This document shows positions 13,701-26,816 of a stretch of DNA of 64,000 nucleotides, piece by piece. Position 1 is the first letter of the stretch; every line of letters starts with the position of its first letter. Made by a program: the position numbers and the translations under genes. This DNA comes from Blastomussa wellsi (lineage: Eukaryota > Cnidaria > Anthozoa > Scleractinia > Plerogyridae): positions 4,168,830-4,232,829 of the forward strand of contig OX393562.1 of the NCBI GenBank assembly GCA_947652115.1, in the 5' to 3' direction. Under the pieces are notes generated by a model that made no database searches, was not told where the DNA came from, and worked only from the letters and a program-made list of their open reading frames with translations.

Positions 13701-15040
13701 AACCAAGATCTTGCATAACCAAGATCATGCATAACCAAGATCTTGCATAACCAAGTTCTTGCATAACCAAGATCTTGCATAACCAAGATCTTGCCTAACT
13801 AAGAACTTGCCTAACCAAGATCTTGCATAACAAAGATCTTGCATAACCAAGATCTTGCCTAACCAAGATCTTGCATAACCAAGATCTTCCCTAACCAAGA
13901 TCTTGCATAACCAAGATCATGCATAACCAAGATCTTGCCTAACCAAGAACTTGCGTAACCAAGATCTTCCATAACAAAGATCTTGCATAACCAAGATCTT
14001 GCCTAACCAAGAACTTATATAACCAAGATCTTCCCTTACCAAGAACTTGCCTAACCAAGATCTTGCATAAAAAAGATCTTGCATAACCAAGTTCTTGCAT
14101 AACCAAGATCTTGCATAACCAAGATCTTGCCAAACCAAGAACTTGCCTAACCAAGATCTTGCATAACCAAGATCTTGCCTAACCAAGATCTTGCATAACC
14201 AAGATCTTGCATAGCCAAGATCTTCCCTCACCAAGATCATGCATAACCAAGATCTTGCCTAACCAAGAACTTGCCTAACCAAGATCTTGCCTAACAAAGA
14301 TATTGCATAACCAAGATCTTGAATAACCAAGATCTTGCATAACCAAGATAATGCATAACCAAAATCTTGCATAACCAAGATCTTCCCTAACCAAGATCTT
14401 CCATAACCAAGATCATGCATAACCAAGATCTTGCATAACCAAGATCTTGCATAACCAAGATCTTCCATAACCAAGATCATGCCTAACCAAGATCATGCAT
14501 AACCAAGATCTTGCCTAACCAAGATCTTCCCTAACCAAGATCTTCCATAACCAAGATCATGCCTAACCAAGATCTTGCATAACCAATTTCTTGTGTAACC
14601 AAGATCTTGCATAACCAAGATAATGCATAACCAAGATCTTCCCTAAACAAGATCTTGCATAACCAAGATCATGCATAACCAAGATCTTGCATAAACAAGA
14701 TCTTCCCTAACCAAGATCTTGCATAACCAAGATCATGCATAACCAAGATCTTGCCTAACCAAGAACTTGCCTAACCAAGATCTTGCATAACAAAGATCTT
14801 GCATAACCAAGATCTTGCCTAACCAAGATCTTGCATAACCAAGATCTTCCCTAACCAAGATCTTGCATAACCAAGATCATGCATAACCAAGATCTTGCAT
14901 AACCAAGTTCTTGCATGACCAAGATCTTGCATAACCAAGTTCTTGCATAACCAAGATCTTCCATAACCAAGATCTTGCTTTACCAAGATCATGCAAAACC
15001 AAGATCTTGCATAACCAAGATCTTGCATAACCAAGATCTT
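7707..15040. repeat. B region, copy 1 (about 7.3 kb)
   Basis: Region between the 816-bp unit and the next A block. Its marker monomers are absent from A: gaaaaaac (8113, 8945), gcttttcc (about 9313), gcataacctagatctt followed by tactaacc (about 9749), gcgtaacc (11425, 13953) and gtgtaacc (12145, 14593). AAGTTCTT and AAGAACTT monomers are common here and AAGATATT is scarce. No unique sequence is embedded. Confidence 0.8.
8113..8944. repeat. 832-bp unit (52 monomers), copy 1
   Basis: The rare monomer gaaaaaacaagatcat occurs at 8113 and again 832 bp later at 8945, with matching order around it. In copy 1 the unit that follows has lost three monomers near 9,000. Confidence 0.78.
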
Positions 15041-18000
15041 GCCTAACCAAGATCTTGCCTAACCAAGATCTTGCATAACCAAGATCTTACATAACCAAGA
15101 TCATGCATAACCAAGATCTTGCATAAACAAGTTCTTGCATAACCAAGATCTTGCATAACCAAGATCTTGCCTAACCAAGATCTTGCATAACCAAGATCTT
15201 CCCTAACCAAGATCTTGCATAACCAAGATCATGCATAACCAAGATCTTGCCTAACCAAGAACTTGCCTAACCAAGATCTTGCATAACAAAGATCTTGCAT
15301 AACCAATATCTTGCCTAACCAAGATCTTGCATAACCAAGATCTTCCCTAACCAAGATCTTGCATAACCAAGATCATGCATAACCAAGATATTGCATAACC
15401 AAGATATTGCATAACCAAGATCTTGCATAACCAAGATCTTGCCTAACCAAGATATTGCATAACCAAGATATTGCATAACCAAGATATTGCAGAACAAAGA
15501 TCTTGCATAACCAAGATATTCCCTAACAAAGATCTTGCATAACCAAGATCTGGCATAACCAAGATTTTGACTAACCAAGATGTTGCATAGCCAAGATCTT
15601 CCCTAACGAAAATCATGCATAACCAAGATCTTGCCTAACCAAGAACTTGCCTAACCAAGATCTTGCATAACAAAGATCTTGCATAACCAAGATCTTGCCT
15701 AACCAAGATCTTGCATAACCAAGATCTTCCCTAACCAAGATCTTGCATAACCAAGATCATGCATAACCAAGATATTGCATAACCAAGATATTGCATAACC
15801 AAGATCTTGCATAACCAAGATCTTGCCTAACCAAGATCTTGCATAACCAAGATCTTACATAACCAAGATCATGCATAACCAAGATCTTGCATAAACAAGT
15901 TTTTGCATAACCAAGATCTTGCATAACCAAGATCTTGCCTAACCAAGATCTTGCATAACCAAGATCTTCCCTAACCAAGATCTTGCATAACCAAGATCAT
16001 GCATAACCAAGATCTTGCCTAACCAAGAACTTGCCTAACCAAGATCTTGCATAACAAAGATCTTGCATAACCAAGATCTTGCCTAACCAAGATCTTGCAT
16101 AACCAAGATCTTCCCTAACCAAGATCTTGCATAACCAAGATCATGCATAACCAAGATATTGCATAACCAAGATATTGCATAACCAAGATCTTGCATAACC
16201 AAGATCTTCCCTAACCAAGATTTTGCATAACCAAGATATTGCATAACCAAGATATTGCAGAGCAAAGATCTTGCATAACCAAGATATTCCCTAACAAAGA
16301 TCTTGCATAACCAAGATCTGGCATAACCAAGATTTTGACTAACCAAGATGTTGCATAGCCAAGATCTTGCATAACCAAGATCTGGCATAACCAAGATTTT
16401 GACTAACCAAGATGTTGCATAGCCAAGATCTTCCCTAACGAAAATCATGCATAACCAAGATCTTGCATAACCAAGATCTTGCATAACCAACATCTTCCTT
16501 AAGCAAGATCTTGGCTAACGAAGTTCTCGCATAACCAAGATCTTGCCTAACCAAGATATTGCACAACCAAGATCTTGCATAACCAAGATCTTGCCTAACC
16601 AAGATATTGCCTAACCAAGATCTTCCCTAACCAAGACCTTCTATAACCAAGATCCTGCATAACCAAGTTCTTCCATAACCAAGATCTTCCATAACCAAGA
16701 TCTTGCATAACCAAGATCTTGCATAACAAGGATATTGCATAACCAAGATCTTCCCTAACCAAGAACTTGCCTAACCAAGATCTTGCATAACCAAGATCTT
16801 GCATAACCAAGATCTTCCATAACCAAGATCTTGCATAACCAAGATCTTGCATAACCAAGATCTTGCATAACCAAGATCTTGCCTAACCAAGAACTTGCCT
16901 ACCAAAGATCTTGCATAACCAAGATCTTCCATAACCAAGATCTTGCCTAACCAAGATCTTGCATAACCAAGATCTTGCATAACCAAGATCTTGCATAACC
17001 AAGATCTTGCCTAACCAAGAACTTGCCTAACCAAGATCTTGCATAACCAAGATCTTCCATAACCAAGATCTTGCCTAACCAAGATCTTGCCTAACCAAGA
17101 TCTTGCATAAGCAAGATCTTCCGTAACCAAGTTCTTGCATAACCAAGATCATGCATAACCAAGATCTTGCAAAACCGAGTTCTTGCATAACCAAGATCTT
17201 GCATAACCAAGATCTTGCCTAACCAAGGGCTTGCACAACCAAGATCTTGCATAACCAAGATCTTGCCTAACCAAGATATTGCCTAACAAAGATCTTCCCT
17301 AACCAAGACCTTCTATAACCAAGATCCTGCATAACCAAGTTCTTCCATAACCAAGATCTTCCATAACCAAGATCTTGCATAACAAGGATATTGCATAACC
17401 AAGATCTTCCCTAACCAAGAACTTGCCTAACCAAGATCTTGCATAACCAAGATCTTGCATAACCAAGATCTTCCATAACCAAGATCTTGCATAACCAAGA
17501 TCTTCCATAACCAAGATCTTGCATAACCAAGATCTTGCCTAACCAAGAACTTGCCTAACCAAGATCTTGCCTAACAAAGATATTGCATAACCAAGATCTT
17601 GCCTAACCAAGATCTTGCATAACCAAGATCTTCCCTAACCAAGATCTTGAATAACCAAGATCATGCATAACCAAGATCTTGCATAACCAAGTTCTTGCAT
17701 AACCAAGATCTTGCATAACCAAGATCTTGCCTAACCAAGATCTTGCCTAACCAATATCTTGCATAACCAAGATCTTGCATAACCAAGATCATGCATAACA
17801 AAGATCTTGCATAACCAAGATCTTGCATAACCAAGATCTTGCATAACCAAGATCTTGCCTAACCAAGATCTTGCATAACCAAGATCTTCCCTAACCAAGA
17901 TCTTGCATAACCAAGATCTTCCATAACCAAGATCATGCATAACCAAGATCTTGCATAACCAAGATCTTCCATAACCAAGATCTTGCCTAACCAAGATCTT

Positions 18001-18090
18001 GCATAACCAAGATCTTGCATAACCAAGATCTTGCCTAACCAAGATCTTGCCTAACCAAGATCTTGCATAACCAAGATCTTGCATAACAAA
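15041..18090. repeat. A block, first of the triplet, copy 1 (about 3.05 kb)
   Basis: Similarity to the next A block begins near 15041 and ends at the GATCAAGCAT marker at 18091. CCTTAAGC is at 16497. The left edge is approximate because B and A grade into each other in a monomer array. A base change seen only here is T at 15902 (C at 41230). Confidence 0.75.
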
Positions 18091-21000
18091 GATCAAGCAT
18101 AACCAAAATCATGCATAACCAAGTTCTTGCATAACCAAGATCTTGCTTAACCAAGATCTTGCTTTACCAAGATCATGCATAACCAAGATCTTGCATAACC
18201 AAGATCTCGCATAAACAATATCTTGCATAACCAAGATCTTGCCTAACCAAGATCTTGCCTAACCAAGATCTTGCATAACCAAGATCTTACATAACCAAGA
18301 TCATGCATAACCAAGATCTTGCATAAACAAGTTCTTGCATAACCAAGATCTTGCATAACCAAGATCTTGCCTAACCAAGATCTTGCATAACCAAGATCTT
18401 CCCTAACCAAGATCTTGCATAACCAAGATCATGCATAACCAAGATCTTGCCTAACCAAGAACTTGCCTAACCAAGATCTTGCATAACAAAGATCTTGCAT
18501 AACCAAGATCTTGCCTAACCAAGATCTTGCATAACCAAGATCTTCCCTAACCAAGATCTTGCATAACCAAGATCATGCATAACCAAGATATTGCATAACC
18601 AAGATATTGCATAACCAAGATCTTGCATAACCAAGATCTTGCCTAACCAAGATATTGCATAACCAAGATATTGCATAACCAAGATATTGCAGAACAAAGA
18701 TCTTGCATAACCAAGATATTCCCTAACAAAGATCTTGCATAACCAAGATCTGGCATAACCAAGATTTTGACTAACCAAGATGTTGCATAGCCAAGATCTT
18801 GCATAACCAAGATCTGGCATAACCAAGATCTTCCCTAACCAAGATCTTGCATAACCAAGATCATGCATAACCAAGATATTGCATAACCAAGATATTGCAT
18901 AACCAAGATCTTGCATAACCAAGATCTTGCCTAACCAAGATCTTGCATAACCAAGATCTTACATAACCAAGATCATGCATAACCAAGATCTTGCATAAAC
19001 AAGTTCTTGCATAACCAAGATCTTGCATAACCAAGATCTTGCCTAACCAAGATCTTGCATAACCAAGATCTTCCCTAACCAAGATCTTGCATAACCAAGA
19101 TCATGCATAACCAAGATCTTGCCTAACCAAGATCTTGCATAACAAAGATCTTGCATAACCAAGATCTTGCCTAACCAAGATCTTGCATAACCAAGATCTT
19201 GCCTAACCAAGATCTTGCATAACCAAGATCTTACATAACCAAGATCATGCATAACCAAGATCTTGCATAAACAAGTTCTTGCATAACCAAGATCTTGCAT
19301 AACCAAGATCTTGCCTAACCAAGATCTTGCATAACCAAGATCTTCCCTAACCAAGATCTTGCATAACCAAGATCATGCATAACCAAGATTTTGCCTAACC
19401 AAGATCTTGCATAACAAAGATCTTGCATAACCAAGATCTTGCCTAACCAAGATCTTGCATAACCAAGATCTTCCCTAACCAAGATCTTGCATAACCAAGA
19501 TCATGCATAACCAAGATATTGCATAACCAAGATATTGCATAACCAAGATCTTGCATAACCAAGATCTTGCCTAACCAAGATATTGCATAACCAAGATATT
19601 GCATAACCAAGATATTGCAGAACAAAGATCTTGCATAACCAAGATATTCCCTAACAAAGATCTTGCATAACCAAGATCTGGCATAACCAAGATTTTGACT
19701 AACCAAGATGTTGCATAGCCAAGATCTTGCATAACCAAGATCTGGCATAACCAAGATTTTGACTAACCAAGATGTTGCATAGCCAAGATCTTCCCTAACG
19801 AAAATCATGCATAACCAAGATCTTGCATAACCAAGATCTTGCATAACCAACATCTTCCTTAAGCAAGATCTTGGCTAACGAAGTTCTCGCATAACCAAGA
19901 TCTTGCCTAACCAAGATATTGCACAACCAAGATCTTGCATAACCAAGATCTTGCCTAACCAAGATATTGCCTAACCAAGATCTTCCCTAACCAAGACCTT
20001 CTATAACCAAGATCCTGCATAACCAAGTTCTTCCATAACCAAGATCTTCCATAACCAAGATCTTGCATAACCAAGATCTTGCATAACAAGGATATTGCAT
20101 AACCAAGATCTTCCCTAACCAAGAACTTGCCTAACCAAGATCTTGCATAACCAAGATCTTGCATAACCAAGATCTTCCATAACCAAGATCTTGCATAACC
20201 AAGATCTTGCATAACCAAGATCTTGCATAACCAAGATCTTGCCTAACCAAGAACTTGCCTACCAAAGATCTTGCATAACCAAGATCTTCCATAACCAAGA
20301 TCTTGCCTAACCAAGATCTTGCATAACCAAGATCTTGCATAACCAAGATCTTGCATAACCAAGATCTTGCCTAACCAAGAACTTGCCTAACCAAGATCTT
20401 GCATAACCAAGATCTTCCATAACCAAGATCTTGCCTAACCAAGATCTTGCCTAACCAAGATCTTGCATAAGCAAGATCTTCCGTAACCAAGTTCTTGCAT
20501 AACCAAGATCATGCATAACCAAGATCTTGCAAAACCGAGTTCTTGCATAACCAAGATCTTGCATAACCAAGATCTTGCCTAACCAAGGGCTTGCACAACC
20601 AAGATCTTGCATAACCAAGATCTTGCCTAACCAAGATATTGCCTAACCAAGATCTTCCCTAACCAAGACCTTCTATAACCAAGATCCTGCATAACCAAGT
20701 TCTTCCATAACCAAGATCTTCCATAACCAAGATCTTGCATAACAAGGATATTGCATAACCAAGATCTTCCCTAACCAAGAACTTGCCTAACCAAGATCTT
20801 GCATAACCAAGATCTTGCATAACCAAGATCTTCCATAACCAAGATCTTGCATAACCAAGATCTTCCATAACCAAGATCTTGCATAACCAAGATCTTGCCT
20901 AACCAAGAACTTGCCTAACCAAGATCTTGCCTAACAAAGATATTGCATAACCAAGATCTTGCCTAACCAAGATCTTGCATAACCAAGATCTTCCCTAACC

Positions 21001-21434
21001 AAGATCTTGAATAACCAAGATCATGCATAACCAAGATCTTGCATAACCAAGTTCATGCATAACCAAGATCTTGCATAACCAAGATCTTGCCTAACCAAGA
21101 TCTTGCCTAACCAATATCTTGCATAACCAAGATCTTGCATAACCAAGATCATGCATAACAAAGATCTTGCATAACCACGATCTTGCATAACCAAGATCTT
21201 GCATAACCAAGATCTTGCCTAACTAAGATCTTGCATAACCAAGATCTTCCCTAACCAAGATCTTGCATAACCAAGATCTTCCATAACCAAGATCATGCAT
21301 AACCAAGATCTTGCATAACCAAGATCTTCCATAACCAAGATCTTGCCTAACCAAGATCTTGCATAACCAAGATCTTGCCTAACCAAGATCTTGCCTAACC
21401 AAGATCTTGCATAACCAAGATCTTGCATAACAAA
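18091..21434. repeat. A block, second of the triplet, copy 2 (3,344 bp)
   Basis: Marker-delimited equivalent of 251-3578, one monomer longer. CCTTAAGC at 19857. A copy-specific C at 21178 (A at 3322) creates a CpG. Confidence 0.85.
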
Positions 21435-24400
21435 GATCAAGCATAACCAAAATCATGCATAACCAAGTTCTTGCATAACCAAGATCTTGCATAACCAAGA
21501 TCTTGCTTTACCAAGATCATGCATAACCAAGATCTTGCATAACCAAGATCTCGCATAAACAATATCTTGCATAACCAAGATCTTGCCTAACCAAGATCTT
21601 GCCTAACCAAGATCTTGCATAACCAAGATCTTACATAACCAAGATCATGCATAACCAAGATCTTGCATAAACAAGTTCTTGCATAACCAAGATCTTGCAT
21701 AACCAAGATCTTGCCTAACCAAGATCTTGCATAACCAAGATCTTCCCTAACCAAGATCTTGCATAACCAAGATCATGCATAACCAAGATCTTGCCTAACC
21801 AAGAACTTGCCTAACCAAGATCTTGCATAACAAAGATCTTGCATAACCAAGATCTTGCCTAACCAAGATCTTGCATAACCAAGATCTTCCCTAACCAAGA
21901 TCTTGCATAACCAAGATCATGCATAACCAAGATATTGCATAACCAAGATATTGCATAACCAAGATCTTGCATAACCAAGATCTTGCCTAACCAAGATATT
22001 GCATAACCAAGATATTGCATAACCAAGATATTGCAGAAGAAAGATCTTGCATAACCAAGATATTGCCTAACAAAGATCTTGCATAACCAAGATCTGGCAT
22101 AACCAAGATTTTGACTAACCAAGATGTTGCATAGCCAAGATCTTGCATAACCAAGATCTGGCATAACCAAGATCTTCCCTAACCAAGATCTTGCATAACC
22201 AAGATCATGCATAACCAAGATATTGCATAACCAAGATATTGCATAACCAAGATCTTACATAACCAAGATCATGCATAACCAAGATCTTGCATAAACAAGT
22301 TCTTGCATAACCAAGATCTTGCATAACCAAGATCTTGCCTAACCAAGATCTTGCATAACCAAGATCTTCCCTAACCAAGATCTTGCATAACCAAGATCAT
22401 GCATAACCAAGATCTTGCCTAACCAAGATCTTGCATAACCAAGATCTTGCATAACCAAGATCTTGCCTAACCAAGATCTTGCATAACCAAGATCTTGCCT
22501 AACCAAGATCTTGCATAACCAAGATCTTACATAACCAAGATCATGCATAACCAAGATCTTGCATAAACAAGTTCTTGCATAACCAAGATCTTGCATAACC
22601 AAGATCTTGCCTAACCAAGATCTTGCATAACCAAGATCTTCCCTAACCAAGATCTTGCATAACCAAGATCATGCATAACCAAGATTTTGCCTAACCAAGA
22701 TCTTGCATAACAAAGATCTTGCATAACCAAGATCTTGCCTAACCAAGATCTTGCATAACCAAGATCTTCCCTAACCAAGATCTTGCATAACCAAGATCAT
22801 GCATAACCAAGATATTGCATAACCAAGATATTGCATAACCAAGATCTTGCATAACCAAGATCTTGCCTAACCAAGATATTGCATAACCAAGATATTGCAT
22901 AACCAAGATATTGCAGAACAAAGATCTTGCATAACCAAGATATTCCCTAACAAAGATCTTGCATAACCAAGATCTGGCATAACCAAGATTTTGACTAACC
23001 AAGATGTTGCATAGCCAAGATCTTGCATAACCAAGATCTGGCATAACCAAGATTTTGACTAACCAAGATGTTGCATAGCCAAGATCTTCCCTAACGAAAA
23101 TCATGCATAACCAAGATCTTGCATAACCAAGATCTTGCATAACCAACATCTTCCTTAAGCAAGATCTTGGCTAACGAAGTTCTCGCATAACCAAGATCTT
23201 GCCTAACCAAGATATTGCACAACCAAGATCTTGCATAACCAAGATCTTGCCTAACCAAGATATTGCCTAACCAAGATCTTCCCTAACCAAGACCTTCTAT
23301 AACCAAGATCCTGCATAACCAAGTTCTTCCATAACCAAGATCTTCCATAACCAAGATCTTGCATAACCAAGATCTTGCATAACAAGGATATTGCATAACA
23401 AAGATCTTCCCTAACCAAGAACTTGCCTAACCAAGATCTTGCATAACCAAGATCTTGCATAACCAAGATCTTCCATAACCAAGATCTTGCATAACCAAGA
23501 TCTTGCATAACCAAGATCTTGCATAACCAAGATCTTGCCTAACCAAGAACTTGCCTAACCAAGATCTTGCATAACCAAGATCTTCCATAACCAAGATTTT
23601 GCCTTACCAAGATCTTGCATAACCAAGATCTTGCATAACCAAGATCTTGCATAACCAAGATCTTGCCTAACCAAGAACTTGCCTAACCAAGATCTTGCAT
23701 AACCAAGATCTTCCATAACCAAGATCTTGCCTAACCAAGATCTTGCCTAACCAAGATCTTGCATAAGCAAGATCTTCCGTAACCAAGTTCTTGCATAACC
23801 AAGATCATGCATAACAAAGATCTTGCAAAACCAAGTTCTTGCATAACCAAGATCTTGCATAACCAAGATCTTGCCTAACCAAGAGCTTGCACAACCAAGA
23901 TCTTGCATAACCAAGATCTTGCCTAACCAAGATATTGCCTAACCAAGATCTTCCCTAACCAAGACCTTCTATAACCAAGATCCTGCATAACCAAGTTCTT
24001 CCATAACCAAGATCTTCCATAACCAAGATCTTGCATAACCAAGATCTTGCATAACAAGGATATTGCATAACCAAGATCTTCCCTAACCAAGAACTTGCCT
24101 AACCAAGATCTTGCATAACCAAGATCTTGCATAACCAAGATCTTCCATAACCAAGATCTTGCATAACCAAGATCTTCCATAACCAAGATCTTGCATAACC
24201 AAGATCTTGCCTAACCAAGAACTTGCCTAACCAAGATCTTGCCTAACAAAGATATTGCATAACCAAGATCTTGCCTAACCAAGATCTTGCATAACCAAGA
24301 TCTTCCCTAACCAAGATCTTGAATAACCAAGATCATGCATAACCAAGATCTTGCATAACCAAGTTCTTGCATAACCAAGATCTTGCATAACCAAGATCTT

Positions 24401-24762
24401 GCCTAACCAAGATCTTGCCTAACCAATATCTTGCATAACCAAGATCTTGCATAACCAAGATCATGCATAACAAAGATCTTGCATAACCAAGATCTTGCAT
24501 AACCAAGATCTTGCATAACCAAGATCTTGCCTAACCAAGATCTTGCATAACCAAGATCTTCCCTAACCAAGATCTTGCATAACCAAGATCTTCCATAACC
24601 AAGATCATGCATAACCAAGATCTTGCATAACCAAGATCTTCCATAACCAAGATCTTGCCTAACCAAGATCTTGCATAACCAAGATCTTGCATAACCAAGA
24701 TCTTGCCTAACCAAGATCTTGCCTAACCAAGATCTTGCATAACCAAGATCTTGCATAACAAA
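21435..24762. repeat. A block, third of the triplet, copy 2 (3,328 bp)
   Basis: Marker-delimited equivalent of 3579-6890, one AAGATATT monomer longer. CCTTAAGC at 23153. Confidence 0.85.
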
Positions 24763-25578
24763 GATCAAGCATAACCAAAATCATGCATAACCAAGTTCTT
24801 CCATAACCAAGATCTTGCATAACCAAGATCTTCCCTAACCAAGATCTTGAATAACCAAGATCATGCATAACCAAGATCTTGCATAACCAAGTTCTTGCAT
24901 AACCAAGATCTTGCATAACCAAGATCTTGCCTAACCAAGATCTTGCCTAACCAATATCTTGCATAACCAAGATCTTGCATAACCAAGATCATGCATAACA
25001 AAGATCTTGCATAACCAAGTTCTTGCATACCCAAGATCTTGCATAACCAAGATCTTGCCTAACCAAGAACTTGCCTAACCAAGATCTTGCCTAACCAAGA
25101 TCTTGCATAACCAAGATCTTCCCTAACCAAGATCTTGAATAACCAAGATCATGCATAACCAAGATCTTGCATAACCAAGTTCTTGCATAACCAAGATCTT
25201 GCATAACCAAGATCTTGCCTAACCAAGATCTTGCCTAACCAATATCTTGCATAACCAAGATCTTGCATAACCAAGATCATGCATAACAAAGATCTTGCAT
25301 AACCAAGATCTTGCATAACCAAGATCTTGCATAACCAAGATCTTGCCTAACCAAGATCTTGCATAACCAAGATCTTCCCTAACCAAGATCTTGCATAACC
25401 AAGATCTTCCATAACCAAGATCATGCATAACCAAGATCTTGCATAACCAAGATCTTCCATAACCAAGATCTTGCCTAACCAAGATCTTGCATAACCAAGA
25501 TCTTGCATAACCAAGATCTTGCCTAACCAAGATCTTGCCTAACCAAGATCTTGCATAACCAAGATCTTGCATAACAAA
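24763..25578. repeat. 816-bp unit, copy 2
   Basis: GATCAAGCAT at 24763 and 25579, the same 51-monomer step as at 6891-7706. Confidence 0.82.
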
Positions 25579-25984
25579 GATCAAGCATAACCAAAATCAT
25601 GCATAACCAAGTTCTTCCATAACCAAGATCTTGCATAACCAAGATCTTCCCTAACCAAGATCTTGAATAACCAAGATCATGCATAACCAAGATCTTGCAT
25701 AACCAAGTTCTTGCATAACCAAGATCTTGCATAACCAAGATCTTGCCTAACCAAGATCTTGCCTAACCAATATCTTGCATAACCAAGATCTTGCATAACC
25801 AAGATCATGCATAACAAAGATCTTGCATAACCAAGTTCTTGCATACCCAAGATCTTGCATAACCAAGATCTTGCCTAACCAAGAACTTGCCTAACCAAGA
25901 TCTTGCCTAACAAAGATATTGCATAACCAAGATCTTGCCTAACCAAGATCTTGCATAACCAAGATCTTCCCTAACCAAGATCTT

Positions 25985-26816
25985 GAAAAAACAAGATCAT
26001 GCATAACCAAGATCTTGCATAACCAAGTTCTTGCATAACCAAGATCTTGCATAACCAAGATCTTGCCTAACCAAGATCTTGCCTAACCAATATCTTGCAT
26101 AACCAAGATCTTGCATAACCAAGATCATGCATAAAAAAGATCTTGCATAACCAAGTTCTTGCATAACCAAGATCTTGCATAACCAAGATCTTGCCAAACC
26201 AAGAACTTGCCTAACCAAGATCTTGCATAACCAAGATCTTGCCTAACCAAGATCTTCCATAACCAAGATCTTGCCTAAACAAGATCTTGCATAACCAAGA
26301 TCCTCCCTAACAAAGATCTTGCATAACCAAGATCATGCATAACCAAGATCTTGCATAACCAAGTTCTTGCATAACCAAGATCTTGCATAACCAAGATCTT
26401 GCCAAACCAAGAACTTGCCTAACCAAGATCTTGCATAACCAAGATCTTGCCTAACCAAGATCTTGCATAACCAAGATCTTCCCTAACCAAGATCTTGAAT
26501 AACCAAGATCATGCATAACCAAGATCTTGCATAACCAAGTTCTTGCATAACCAAGATCTTGCATAACCAAGATCTTGCCTAACCAAGATCTTGCCTAACC
26601 AATATCTTGCATAACCAAGATCTTGCATAACCAAGATCATGCATAACAAAGATCTTGCATAACCAAGTTCTTGCATAACCAAGATCTTGCATAACCAAGA
26701 TCTTGCCTAACCAAGAACTTGCCTAACCAAGATCTTGCCTAACAAAGATATTGCATAACCAAGATCTTGCCTAACCAAGATCTTGCATAACCAAGATCTT
26801 CCCTAACCAAGATCTT
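25985..26816. repeat. 832-bp unit, copy 2 first half
   Basis: gaaaaaac monomers at 25985 and 26817, 52 monomers apart. The following unit is intact here, unlike copy 1. Confidence 0.78.

Larger units (their letters stand above)
1..17840. repeat. 17.8-kb higher-order repeat, copy 1 (1,115 monomers)
   Basis: The phase origin is arbitrary (first base of the window). The variant order starting at 1 reappears at 17841. Markers shared with the next copy include GATCAAGCAT at 251, 3579, 6891 and 7707 (next copy 18091, 21435, 24763, 25579), and CCTTAAGC at 2001, 5281 and 16497 (next copy 19857, 23153, 41825). The offset to copy 2 rises stepwise from 17,840 to 17,856, 17,872, 17,920 and finally 18,112, always in multiples of 16. 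Copy 1 therefore lacks single monomers near 1,975-2,000 and 4,140-4,160 and three monomers near 9,000. Order: A block, A block, 816-bp unit, B region, A block. Confidence 0.93.
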
